A stretch of 64,000 nucleotides of DNA from Luteibacter yeojuensis. GTDB taxonomy: Bacteria; Pseudomonadota; Gammaproteobacteria; Xanthomonadales; Rhodanobacteraceae. Where the stretch lies: assembly GCF_000964085.1 (NCBI RefSeq), contig NZ_JZRB01000030.1, positions 1 to 64,000 on the forward strand, given 5' to 3'. The translations under genes were made by a program, and so were the position numbers. Positions 54,473 to 62,393 of this stretch are shown here, one piece after another; positions within the stretch are counted from its first letter, which is position 1; every line of letters begins with the position of its first letter. The notes beneath the pieces are model-generated. The model was not told the origin of the DNA and searched no databases. It saw nothing but the letters and a program-made list of their open reading frames with translations.

Positions 54473-55316
54473 GCTAGCAACAAGCCCATCGCCCGTGCAT
54501 GCCGCCGTGCTCATCGCGGGCGCGGGCGATGTCGGCCTGCGCGCCGCGCAACGTTTTGTCGCGCGCGGCCACCCGGTGTTCGCGCTGCGCCGGCACCCAC
54601 CGGGCGCGCCGCCGCCTGGCGTGGCGTGGGTGCGGGGCGACCTGACCGAGCCAGCCACCCTTGCGGGGCTGCCCGCCGCGGGCATCGTGGTGTTCGCCCC
54701 CACGCCCGGGGCGCGCGAGGCGGCGGCCTACCGCGGCGTGTTCGTGGATGGCCTGCGCCACTTGCTCGCGGCGTTACCCGCGGTGCCGGCACGGCTCGTC
54801 TTCGCCTCGTCGTCCGCGGTATACGGTGAGCACGCGGGCGCATGGGTCGACGAGGCCACGCCCACCGATCCGCCCGGCTTCAACGGCCGCGTGCTGCTCG
54901 AGGCGGAAGCCATCGTCGCCGGCCTCGCGGGTGGCGTGACCGTGCGCCTCGCCGGCCTCTACGGGCCAGGCCGCACGCAGTTGCTCGATCGCCTCCGCGA
55001 GGGCAAGGCAGCGGTGCCACACGGGCAGGGCGTTTACGCCAACCGCATCCATGTCGACGATGCCGCCGCGGCACTCACGCACGCGGCCCTGCTCGAAAGG
55101 CCAGCCCCGTTGTACCTCGGCGTGGATGACACGCCGCTGCCGATCGACGCGCTGTATGGCGAGCTGGCACGGCGGGTGGGCGGCCCCGTGCCACCCGAGG
55201 GGCCTGCCCCCGCGGGCGTGGGCAACAAGCGCCTGAGCAACGCGCGCTTGCGTGCCAGCGGGTTCACGTGCGAGTGGCCCGATGCGCGCAAAGGCTACGC
55301 CGCGCTGCTCGCGTAG
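54471..55316 (+). CDS. NAD-dependent epimerase/dehydratase family protein (SDR)
   Basis: 281-residue Rossmann protein of the extended SDR group. The nucleotide site is LIAGAGDVGLRAAQRFVARG, an unusual GxGxxG start, then FASSSAVYG and the YxxxK equivalent is unclear (AVYGEHAG). The end of the sequence (GVGNKRLSNARLRASGF) matches the YeeZ-like group of uncharacterised proteins. The TAG stop lies inside the first arm of a REP pair. A GTG at 54495 is an alternative start. Confidence 0.85.
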   Translation: MLATSPSPVHAAVLIAGAGDVGLRAAQRFVARGHPVFALRRHPPGAPPPGVAWVRGDLTEPATLAGLPAAGIVVFAPTPGAREAAAYRGVFVDGLRHLLAALPAVPARLVFASSSAVYGEHAGAWVDEATPTDPPGFNGRVLLEAEAIVAGLAGGVTVRLAGLYGPGRTQLLDRLREGKAAVPHGQGVYANRIHVDDAAAALTHAALLERPAPLYLGVDDTPLPIDALYGELARRVGGPVPPEGPAPAGVGNKRLSNARLRASGFTCEWPDARKGYAALLA

Positions 55317-55408
55317 GAGCCCACGCCGTGGGCGACAGCTTTTCGCGGCAAGGCAACAGGCCTTGCTGCGGGTCGCGAACAGCTGTCGCCCACGCCGTGG
55401 GCTCCTAC
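55313..55408. repeat. REP-like inverted pair, class 2, carrying both flanking stop codons
   Basis: GTAGGAGCCCACGCCGTGGG at the left (55313 on) and the reverse complement CCCACGCCGTGGGCTCCTAC ending at 55408. The TAG of each GTAGGAGC is the stop codon of the neighbouring gene: 55314-55316 for the plus-strand SDR and 55405-55407 for the minus-strand kinase. Inner part contains GACAGCTTTTCGCG and AACAGCTGTC. Confidence 0.92.
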
Positions 55409-56220
55409 ACCGGCAACTGGGGGGTTCGGTGTTCGTCGAGGGGGATGAGCAGGTCGGCCCTGGCCGGCAGCGTGGCCAGCGCGTGGCGGCTCAGCCGCTC
55501 GTAGTGCTGCAGGAAGCGCGCGAGCGCGGGGGCGTCCATGGCCCGGGGTTCGCCGCGAGCGCGTAGGGGTTGTTCGGCCTGGTCGCGCCAGCGCGCCACC
55601 ACCTCCCACGAAGGGGCTTCAAGCACCACCAGCGCATCAAGCTGGCGCCACAGCGGCTGGTAGCCCGCGAGCTGTTCGTTGACATAGCGGCGCCACGTGC
55701 CGTCGGCGTCCTCCTCGCGTTCGAGCGTGTTGACCGGTTCCGCCAGCGCCGCCTCGTCCTGTGGCGCCAGGCCCAGGCACCAGCCTTCGAGCACCACCAG
55801 CGCCGGCACCTCGGGCTCGGTGGGCCACAAGGCCGGTTCGTAGCGGTCGTCCTGGCCCTTGTTGAAGCGGGGGATGGGCACGGGCCGCGCGGGCGACGCC
55901 TTCGCCAGCGCATCGAGCGTGCTGGCCAGCAGCGCTAGATCGTGCGTGCCCGGCACGCCGCGCGTGCGCAGCAGCGGGTGGACCGTGGCGCTGAGTGCCA
56001 CGCGCTCGGCATGGGTGAGGTAGGCGTCGTCGAGCGACAGGGCCACGGCGCCCAGGCCCTGCGCGGCGGCCGCGGCGACCAGCCCGGTGGCCAGTGTGCT
56101 TTTCCCACTGCCCTGCAGGCCGGAAACACCGAGCACGAACGGCCCGGGCGCCCGCGCGATGGCCGCGGCGAAACGCCCGAGGACCCCCTCGGCGAGCGTG
56201 CTAGCATCGTTGGCTTCCAT
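55405..56220 (-). CDS. P-loop kinase, glycerate-kinase-like
   Basis: 271-residue ATP-binding protein with the P-loop VSGLQGSGKSTLATGL and the Walker-B-like LSLDDAYLTHAERV. It is similar to the family of the yeast protein YGR205W and plant D-glycerate 3-kinases, which are larger or of uncertain role. The block PIPRFNKGQDDRYEP is typical of this group. Substrate not established. The start at 56220 lies 24 bases from the divergent pdxH start. The stop codon lies in the REP element. Confidence 0.82.
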   Translation of the reverse strand: MEANDASTLAEGVLGRFAAAIARAPGPFVLGVSGLQGSGKSTLATGLVAAAAAQGLGAVALSLDDAYLTHAERVALSATVHPLLRTRGVPGTHDLALLASTLDALAKASPARPVPIPRFNKGQDDRYEPALWPTEPEVPALVVLEGWCLGLAPQDEAALAEPVNTLEREEDADGTWRRYVNEQLAGYQPLWRQLDALVVLEAPSWEVVARWRDQAEQPLRARGEPRAMDAPALARFLQHYERLSRHALATLPARADLLIPLDEHRTPQLPV

Positions 56221-56244
56221 GGTGAACGAGCTTACCCCACCATC

Positions 56245-56832
56245 ATGCTGACCCCAGAGATCCTCGATACCTTCCGCGGCCTGCTCGACGAGGCAAAGGC
56301 CAGCGGCGACCGCGAGCCCACGGCCATGAACCTCGCCACGGTGGACGGCACCGGCCGCGTGCATTCGCGCATCGTGCTGCTCAAGGCGGTGGACGAGCAC
56401 GGCCTGCAGTTCTTCACCAACTACGAGAGCGACAAGGCCGCCCAGATCGGCGCGCACGACCAGGTGGCGCTGTGCTTCCACTGGAAGGCCATCCGCGAGG
56501 GCATCCAGGTGCGCTTCGAGGGCCGCGCCACGAAAACCTCGGCCGAGGTCTCCGACGCGTATTTCGCCAGCCGCCCGCGCGGCAGCCAGATCGGTGCGTG
56601 GGCGTCGAAGCAGAGCCGGGAGCTGCCCGACCGGCAGACGTTCGACGAGCGCGTGGCGCACTACGAGAAGGAGTTCGAAGGCCGTGACGTGCCGCGCCCA
56701 CCGCACTGGGGCGGGTTCCTCGTCGTGCCCGATCGCATCGAGTTCTGGTACGGCGCCACGTTCCGCCTGCACGAACGCATCGTGCACACCGACCACGGTA
56801 CAAGCTGGAGCAGCCAACTGCTCTATCCGTGA
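56245..56832 (+). CDS. pdxH: Pyridoxine/pyridoxamine 5'-phosphate oxidase
   Basis: FMN-dependent oxidase that makes pyridoxal 5'-phosphate. The 195-residue protein has RIVLLKAVDEHGLQFFTNYE, LCFHWKAIREGIQVRFEGRA, RPRGSQIGAWASKQS and the C-terminal RLHERIVHT, all standard. It is slightly shorter than E. coli PdxH (218). The gene and the divergent kinase gene leave only 24 bases between start codons. Confidence 0.97.
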   Translation: MLTPEILDTFRGLLDEAKASGDREPTAMNLATVDGTGRVHSRIVLLKAVDEHGLQFFTNYESDKAAQIGAHDQVALCFHWKAIREGIQVRFEGRATKTSAEVSDAYFASRPRGSQIGAWASKQSRELPDRQTFDERVAHYEKEFEGRDVPRPPHWGGFLVVPDRIEFWYGATFRLHERIVHTDHGTSWSSQLLYP

Positions 56833-56839
56833 GGACGCC

Positions 56840-57280
56840 ATGAGCCGTGCCCAGCCCGTGCAGCACATCGCCCAGTCCACCTTCACCATCCATACGCGGG
56901 GCCGCTCGCTCAGTGAGGTGACCTCGCGCATCGCGGATGCCGTGGCGGCCAGTGGCGTCGGCACGGGCCTGGCCAACGTGTTCGTGCAGCACACCAGCGC
57001 GTCGCTGCTCATCGGCGAGAATGCCGACCCGACGGTGGTGGCCGACATGGAACGGTTCTTCGCCCGCCTGGTGCCCGATGGCGACCCGCTGTTCCGCCAC
57101 CAGGACGAGGGCCCGGACGACATGCCGGCGCACGTGCGCTCGGTGCTCACCGGTGTGTCGCTATCGCTGCCCGTGCATAACGGCCGGCCGCTGCTGGGGA
57201 CGTGGCAGGGGGTGTTCCTCTACGAACACCGGCACGAGGCGCACCAGCGCAAGGTCACCGTGACGGTGACGGGCCACTGA
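56840..57280 (+). CDS. yjbQ: YjbQ family (UPF0047) protein
   Basis: 146-residue protein of the YjbQ family, members of which show weak thiamin phosphate synthase activity. The conserved core is VFVQHTSASLLIGENADPTV, then FRHQDEGPDDMPAHVRS and GTWQGVFLYEHR, which contain the conserved His, Asp and Glu residues. It starts 7 bases after pdxH, preceded by GAGG, so the two share a transcript. Confidence 0.93.
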   Translation: MSRAQPVQHIAQSTFTIHTRGRSLSEVTSRIADAVAASGVGTGLANVFVQHTSASLLIGENADPTVVADMERFFARLVPDGDPLFRHQDEGPDDMPAHVRSVLTGVSLSLPVHNGRPLLGTWQGVFLYEHRHEAHQRKVTVTVTGH

Positions 57281-57287
57281 GGGAAGG

Positions 57288-57360
57288 AACCCGCCCGCCG
57301 CGGAGGCCACCGGGGGTGGTGGTGGGCCAATGTTTTCCATAAACGCGGCGGGCGGGGGTT
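57288..57360. terminator. Large inverted repeat between convergent yjbQ and response regulator genes
   Basis: AACCCGCCCGCCGCG (57288-57302) is repeated in reverse complement at 57344-57360 with two extra G residues. Between lies GGCCACC..GGTGGTGGTGGGCC, which can also pair. The GC-rich structure has no long T run, so it is not a classic intrinsic terminator; a bidirectional transcript-stop or stability role is likely. Confidence 0.6.
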
Positions 57361-57429
57361 AACTCACCCACGCCGATGGTCGCGCGATGGCCATGGCCGC
57401 GCATCCGTACATCTACGGCTTTTTTCCGG

Positions 57430-58056
57430 CTAGAACAGCAGGCCGAGATCCTCGGCGCGACGCACCAGCTCGAGCGTGCTGTGCACGTCCAGGATCTGCA
57501 TGATGGTGTACTTGTGCGCCTCCACCGTGCGCACCGACAGGCCCAGCCGCTCCGCGATCTGTTTCGAGCGCAGGCCGCCCGCCACGAGGCGCAGCACCTC
57601 CAGCTGCTTGGGGGTGAGCTCCTGCATGCCAAGCGCATGGGCCTGCAGGGCGGGGTTGCCGAGCGAGGGGGTGATGTATGTGGCCCCGCCCAGTACCTGG
57701 CGCAGCGCGCTGAGCAGCTCCTCGCCAGCGGCCTCCTTCAGTACATAGCCATTGGCGCCGGCCCGCATCGCCGTGGCGGCGAGGGCCGGCTCGGCGTGCA
57801 TGGTGAGGAACACGAACGGCGTGCGGTCGCCTTCGGCGCGCAGTGCCTTCAGCACGTCCAGGCCGTTGCCGCCCGGCATGTTGACGTCGGACAACACCAG
57901 GTCGGGTTTTTCGCGGCGTACCAGCTGCAGCAGGCCGGGGCCGTCCTGGGCGATGCCCACCAAGTCCGCAGTGCCGGCCAGCAGGCGTTCGATGCCCTCG
58001 GCCACCATGCGATGGTCGTCGGCGTACACGACGCGGGGCAGCGGTTCGTTGGTCAC
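57430..58056 (-). CDS. NarL/FixJ-family response regulator
   Basis: 208-residue DNA-binding regulator. The receiver domain has VVYADDHRMVAEG (acidic pair), the phospho-acceptor Asp in DLVLSDVNMPGG, and the Thr and Lys in FLTMHAEP and GYVLKEAAGEEL. The C-terminal LuxR-type HTH is LTPKQLEVLRLVAGGLRSKQ then RLGLSVRTVEAH. The GTG start overlaps the kinase stop by 4 bases (GTGA), so the two are coupled. Confidence 0.95.
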   Translation of the reverse strand: MTNEPLPRVVYADDHRMVAEGIERLLAGTADLVGIAQDGPGLLQLVRREKPDLVLSDVNMPGGNGLDVLKALRAEGDRTPFVFLTMHAEPALAATAMRAGANGYVLKEAAGEELLSALRQVLGGATYITPSLGNPALQAHALGMQELTPKQLEVLRLVAGGLRSKQIAERLGLSVRTVEAHKYTIMQILDVHSTLELVRRAEDLGLLF

Positions 58057-59627
58057 GGCGGGTCCAGCGGCAGGTGCATCCAGAGGTCGACGCCCTTGCC
58101 GGGCGCACTGCGTAGTTCGAAACGGCCACCGAGCAGCTTGGCGCGCTCGTTCATGCTGATCAAGCCGAGGCCGGGGCGTGCGTGCGCCCCGTGGACGGGA
58201 TCGAAGCCCCGGCCGTTGTCGAAGATCCACAGCGACGCGCCATCGCTGTCGAGCGACGCCTTTACGGTAAGCCGCGTCGCGGCGGCGTGGCGGAGCGTGT
58301 TGGCGATGGCCTCCTGCGTCACGCGGTAAAAACACAGCGCCATGTCGTTGGGCAGTCGGTCGACGCCGCGATCGGCGATGAGCACGATCTCCAGGTTGCC
58401 GTGGCGCCGCGGCGCATGGCAGAGGGCCTCGAGCGCCTCGACCAGGCCGGCATGCTCGATGACGCTGGGGTGCAACTGGCGCGAGAGCTGGCGGACATCC
58501 TCCGACACCGTGACCAGCACGTCGCGCAGCTGGCTCACCTCGCCCTGCAGGGCCGGCTCGAGCTGCCGCTTCAGGGCGGAGAGGCCGATGGACGACGCGG
58601 CCAGGCGCTGGTTGATGTCGTCGTGCAGGTCGCGGGCCAGCCGCGCGCGCTCCTGCTCCTGGGTGGCGATGAGCCGACCGGCCAGTTCGCGCAGATCCTC
58701 GTGCGCGTGGCCGAGCGCGCGGCGGCTGGCGTAGCGCTGTTCGACCACCACCGACAGGATGAGCGCGCACAGTGCGGCCAGCAGGCTCCACAACTGCACG
58801 GCCAGCGTGCTGTTCGGCGGGGTATCGGCGATGAAGGGGCCGTGCCCATGCACGCTGAGGTGCGCGGCCAGCAGCGCGATGATGAAGATGACGAGCGAAC
58901 TGCCGGTCATCTGCGCGCGGACGATGGCGAAGATGACCACGGGGGCCGGGGCAAGGCACATCACCGGCACGAGCCCGGCCCAGTTGCCGAGGAAGAACCA
59001 CAACGCGCCGAGCGCTGCGAGGCAGGCCGCCATGAAGGCGACATAGGCCAGCGATACCGGGCCCGAATGGCGCACGGCGGCATCGGGGTTGCGCAGGCTG
59101 ATCCACACGGGCAGGTAGAGCGCATACCCCAACGCGTGTGCCATGCCGATGTTGGGCCAGTCGCTGAGCACCGTGCCACGGAACACCGTAAAGCGGCTGG
59201 CGTATTCGACAAGCGCGGCGCCGAGCGCCGGCAAGGCGGCGACGGTGACGATGGCCAGCGTGGCCAGCCGCCCGTAATCGTCCAGGTTGGGCAGGGCGCC
59301 GGGCACGTGCCGCAGCACCCACGCGGCCACCGGCACGAGCAGCAGGGCCGCGGCGATGACCAGCATGGTATCGACGAGGGGCAGGCCGAAGGCCACGCCC
59401 GTGGTGACCAGGCCCGTGAAGGCGCTCGCGACCAGCATGGCCCAGCGCCGCCATGCGTTGGCGAGCAGGGCGCCGAGCAGCACGGCGCCGGGGAACCACA
59501 CGATGTGCGTGCCGTACTGGTGGTTCCACAGGGCGGCCGATAGCACCTGCGCGATGCAGACGCCCGCGAACACGCCGCCACACCACACGGTGAGGCTCCG
59601 TGTCGAGTACGCCGGGATGTCCGCCAC
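58053..59627 (-). CDS. Sensor histidine kinase with multi-pass membrane sensor (MASE1-like), HisKA_3 type
   Basis: 524-residue kinase. The N-terminal ~290 residues form about eight membrane helices resembling a MASE1 sensor (WNHQYGTHIVWFPGAVLLGALLA); there is no periplasmic loop of size. The HisKA_3 phosphorylation site is RARLARDLHDDINQRLAASS (His in DLHDD), and the ATPase domain has the N box FYRVTQEAIANTLRHAAA and the G1/G2 boxes (FDNGRGFD, GLGLISMNERAKLLGG). The GTG at 59627 has an excellent GGGAGGA site. It would phosphorylate the adjacent regulator. Confidence 0.92.
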   Translation of the reverse strand: MADIPAYSTRSLTVWCGGVFAGVCIAQVLSAALWNHQYGTHIVWFPGAVLLGALLANAWRRWAMLVASAFTGLVTTGVAFGLPLVDTMLVIAAALLLVPVAAWVLRHVPGALPNLDDYGRLATLAIVTVAALPALGAALVEYASRFTVFRGTVLSDWPNIGMAHALGYALYLPVWISLRNPDAAVRHSGPVSLAYVAFMAACLAALGALWFFLGNWAGLVPVMCLAPAPVVIFAIVRAQMTGSSLVIFIIALLAAHLSVHGHGPFIADTPPNSTLAVQLWSLLAALCALILSVVVEQRYASRRALGHAHEDLRELAGRLIATQEQERARLARDLHDDINQRLAASSIGLSALKRQLEPALQGEVSQLRDVLVTVSEDVRQLSRQLHPSVIEHAGLVEALEALCHAPRRHGNLEIVLIADRGVDRLPNDMALCFYRVTQEAIANTLRHAAATRLTVKASLDSDGASLWIFDNGRGFDPVHGAHARPGLGLISMNERAKLLGGRFELRSAPGKGVDLWMHLPLDPP

Positions 59628-59744
59628 CGTTCCTCCCGCGACGCTTCGAGCGCGCTTGCCACGACGGCTTGCAGGGCCGGGGATGGCCCCCTCGGCGTCC
59701 CGCGACACTATACGTTGCGCCGCGATACCGCCTTCGCCTGAAAG

Positions 59745-59760
59745 CGTGATGCCTATCACA
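59745..59760 (-). promoter_or_regulatory. CRP/Clp-like binding site upstream of the histidine kinase
   Basis: On the minus strand this reads TGTGATAGGCATCACG, matching TGTGA-N6-TCACA except for the last base. A possible -10 (TATAGT) sits at 59707-59712, placing the site around -50. Regulation by Clp, the CRP homologue in this order, is inferred. Confidence 0.5.
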
Positions 59761-59778
59761 GTTTCACAAAAGTGAAAC
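59761..59778. promoter_or_regulatory. Perfect 18-base palindrome next to the CRP-like site
   Basis: GTTTCAC-AAAA-GTGAAAC, directly abutting the CRP-like site and about 135 bases before the histidine kinase start. It may be an operator for the NarL-type regulator itself or for another repressor. Confidence 0.5.
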
Positions 59779-59853
59779 CGTGTATTGCCGTTTCGGCGTG
59801 GCGATAGCTTGACCGTCGACGATCCTGCCCGGCTTCGCGTCAGAAGGCGGTGA

Positions 59854-60702
59854 TCACCACTGGTTGTCGTCGGAGCCGCCGCTATCGCCGCTATCCCACG
59901 AGCTATCGTCGTTGCCCATGTCGATCGGGTCGTCGCGCAGGTCGTCGTAGGCGCTGGTCGAGGTGTCCTCGCGCGGCGCATCCACCCCGAAGGCACCCGG
60001 GTCGCGCAATGTCTCACCCGTTCCGCGGTTCTCGTGCGAGCGCAGCGCCTCGTCGAGCAGGGCGCCGGCCGCGAGGCCGCCGAGGCCCGCGGCGATGGTC
60101 GAGCCCATGCCCGAAGAGGGTGGCGGGGCGTAGCCGGGGTAACCCGGGCCGCCGTTGTAAGGGCCACCGGGCGGGGGCGGCGGCATCTGCCCGTAGCCCT
60201 GGCCCTGGTACGGGTTCGTGGTACGGCGGCGGCGCGACCACAGGAAGGCCACCACCACGATGATCAGCCCGACGAAGACGATGGTGCCGAGGCCGATGCC
60301 GCCGCCGCCGCGTTCACGCTCGGCAGGCCGGGGCTCGCTATAGCGCACGGGTGGCGCGGCGGCCGTGCGGTTGGCCGTCGCGGGGGCGAGCGCCTGGCCA
60401 AGCTTCTGTCGGAAGGCCTCGAACTTCGCCGGGTCGGTGAAGTGCGTGGCCGGGTCGAGCGTCGCGGCCTTGTCGGCCTCCGCCTTCGCCTCGCCGATGT
60501 TGCCCTCGTGCGCCAGCACCTCGGCCAGGATGTAGTGCGCCTTGGCGCTCTGCGGGTGGTCGCTGATGGCCTGGCGCAGCGCGGCTTCGGCAGCCGGGTA
60601 GTCGCCGCGCGCGATCATCGCCTGGACATCCTTCGGCGATTCGGCGGCCGCCGCCACCGACGTGGCGACGAGCAGGGCAAGGGTGAGCAGCAGCTTGGGC
60701 AT
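59854..60702 (-). CDS. TPR-containing membrane protein with low-complexity C-terminus
   Basis: 282-residue protein with a signal peptide (LLLTLALLVATSVAAAA), TPR-like helices (DYPAAEAALRQAISDHPQSA and AHYILAEVLAHEGNIGEAKA), a Gly/Pro linker, a membrane helix (GLGTIVFVGLIIVVVAFLW) and then a Pro/Gly/Tyr-rich and Asp/Ser-rich tail (DDSSWDSGDSGGSDDNQW). The order suggests periplasmic TPR repeats and a cytoplasmic disordered tail. Similar to proteins called tetratricopeptide repeat proteins in this order; function unknown. Confidence 0.8.
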   Translation of the reverse strand: MPKLLLTLALLVATSVAAAAESPKDVQAMIARGDYPAAEAALRQAISDHPQSAKAHYILAEVLAHEGNIGEAKAEADKAATLDPATHFTDPAKFEAFRQKLGQALAPATANRTAAAPPVRYSEPRPAERERGGGGIGLGTIVFVGLIIVVVAFLWSRRRRTTNPYQGQGYGQMPPPPPGGPYNGGPGYPGYAPPPSSGMGSTIAAGLGGLAAGALLDEALRSHENRGTGETLRDPGAFGVDAPREDTSTSAYDDLRDDPIDMGNDDSSWDSGDSGGSDDNQW

Positions 60703-60826
60703 GGGTCGTTTCCGTTCGCGGGCGGTGGGGACCGCCCTGGCACCCCCACTCTGGGGCGGCCGCGCCGCGCGTTCAAGGGACAGGTGTCATGCGTGCGGGA
60801 GGCAGGAAATTACGATTTTGACGGCG

Positions 60827-61615
60827 TTAACGCAGCGCCCAGCCGTGGATGATGCGGCGCAGTTCGGCGAGGCCATCGGTGAGCGCGGCCGGGCCGGGCT
60901 GCAGGATGAGCGGCGACTTCACTTCATGCACTTCGCCGTCGCGGACGGCCGGCACGTTTTCCCAACTGGGCCGCGTCGCCACCTGCTCGGGGCGGAACCG
61001 CTTGCCGCACCACGAGCCGATGATGATGTCCGGTGCCGTGGCGATGACCTCGGCCGGATCGGCGATGATGCGGTCCTTCGCCAGCGGCTGGCTGGCGCGG
61101 TGGGGCAGGGCCTCGCGACCGCCGGCGATGCCGATGAGCTCCGATACCCAGCGGATGCCCGAGATCAGCGGTTCGTCCCATTCCTCGAAATACACCGTGG
61201 GGTGGCGTGGCAGGCGTGAGGAGGCTTCGCGCACCTCGTCGAGGCCGCGCGCGAGCGTATCGGCCAGCGCATCGGCCTTCGCCGCCACGCCCACCAGCGC
61301 GCCCAGGCGGCGGATGTACGCGAGGATCTCATCCACGCCGCGGTGGTTGGCTATCCACACCTCCACGCCGGCCTTGATGAGGGCCTGCGCGATATCGGCC
61401 TGGATATCGGAGAACCCGATGGCGATATCGGGCTTGAGCTCGAGGATGCGATCGACCTTGGCGCTGGTGAAGGCGCTGACCTTGGGCTTCTCCTTGCGCG
61501 CGGCGGGCGGCCGGACGGTGAACCCGCTGATGCCGACGATGCGTGCCTGCTCGCCGAGCAGGTAAAGCGTTTCGGTGGGTTCTTCGGTGAGGCAAACGAT
61601 GCGGCGGGGGCCCAT
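60827..61615 (-). CDS. BtuF-like cobalamin-binding protein without a signal peptide
   Basis: 262-residue protein of the periplasmic-binding family PF01497 (type III, helical backbone). Recognised parts: IVCLTEEPTETLYLLGEQARIVGISGFT, IGFSDIQADIAQALIKAGVEVW and LPRHPTVYFEEWDEPLI. The N-terminus has no signal peptide (MGPRRIVCLTEEP starts inside the fold), and no longer frame is open upstream. No BtuC/BtuD or TonB-receptor gene is present in the window. The binding of cobalamin is inferred from family similarity. Confidence 0.8.
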   Translation of the reverse strand: MGPRRIVCLTEEPTETLYLLGEQARIVGISGFTVRPPAARKEKPKVSAFTSAKVDRILELKPDIAIGFSDIQADIAQALIKAGVEVWIANHRGVDEILAYIRRLGALVGVAAKADALADTLARGLDEVREASSRLPRHPTVYFEEWDEPLISGIRWVSELIGIAGGREALPHRASQPLAKDRIIADPAEVIATAPDIIIGSWCGKRFRPEQVATRPSWENVPAVRDGEVHEVKSPLILQPGPAALTDGLAELRRIIHGWALR

Positions 61616-61654
61616 CAGGCGTCCTGGACGGCTTCAAACCCCGATTGTCGCCGC

Positions 61655-62356
61655 TCAGGGCATTTCGATCCAACGCCCGTGGCGGCGTACTTCCAGCGGA
61701 TGGAAGCGGCGCTTGTAGTCCATCTTGGGGTGCCCGGCGATCCAGAACCCCAGGTACACGTAGGGGATGCCGCGGCGGTCGGCCAGCGCCACTTGCTGCA
61801 GGATGCCCCACGTCCCGAGGCTGCGGGCACCCTCGTCGGGGTCGAAAAACGTATAGACGGCTGAAACGCCGGCCAGCGCCACGTCGGTGACGGCCACCCC
61901 AAGCAGGCGGCCCTCCTTGCGGAACTCGAGGAACAGGGTGGGGCTCCACGGCGCGGCGAGGAATCGCTGGAAATCGTCCGCGTCCGCCGCGTCCATGCCG
62001 CCGCCGCTGTGGCGGGCCTGGAGGTAGCGCCCATACAGCGCGTGGCGCTCGTGCGTGAAGCCGGGCGCCGCCTCGGCGACGGTGAGGTCGGCGTTGCGTG
62101 CCATGCAACGGCGCTGGCTGCGGTCGGGCGCGAAGCGTTCGACGTCGATGCGGCAGGGCACGCAGGCCTGGCAGGCCGCGCACTGCGGCAGGTAGAGGTG
62201 GCCGCCGGCGCGGCGGAAGCCCTTGGCCAGGGCCGGGCCGTAGAGCTTGTCGAGGTTGGGCGCGCCCGGGTCGACCACGAGGTTCTGCGCCGTCCGCTCG
62301 GCGAAATAGCCGCACGTGTGCGGCAAGGTCTGGAACAGGCGGACGCGGTCGGTCAT
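61655..62356 (-). CDS. bpt: Aspartate/glutamate leucyltransferase (Bpt)
   Basis: Aminoacyl-tRNA protein transferase that adds leucine to proteins beginning with Asp or Glu, marking them for ClpS/ClpAP. The 233-residue protein has HTCGYFAERTAQNLVVDP, CAACQACVPCRIDVERF (cysteine-rich start region) and YVYLGFWIAGHPKMDYKRRF, all family blocks. It is the R-transferase-like fold. The gene lies 37 bases before the phytochrome stop and 39 bases after the BtuF-like gene's start. Confidence 0.94.
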   Translation of the reverse strand: MTDRVRLFQTLPHTCGYFAERTAQNLVVDPGAPNLDKLYGPALAKGFRRAGGHLYLPQCAACQACVPCRIDVERFAPDRSQRRCMARNADLTVAEAAPGFTHERHALYGRYLQARHSGGGMDAADADDFQRFLAAPWSPTLFLEFRKEGRLLGVAVTDVALAGVSAVYTFFDPDEGARSLGTWGILQQVALADRRGIPYVYLGFWIAGHPKMDYKRRFHPLEVRRHGRWIEMP

Positions 62357-62393
62357 GGCCCCATGTTATAGCCCGGTTGCCGTCCCCGTGGCG

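Noticed and set aside
59761-59778. Intrinsic terminator for the upstream TPR membrane gene
   Set aside because: The stem is AT-containing and short, and no T run follows on the minus strand; an operator is more likely.
61616-61654. Possible cobalamin riboswitch before the BtuF-like gene
   Set aside because: Only 39 bases separate it from the next gene's end; far too short for a B12 riboswitch and no B12-box sequence is seen.
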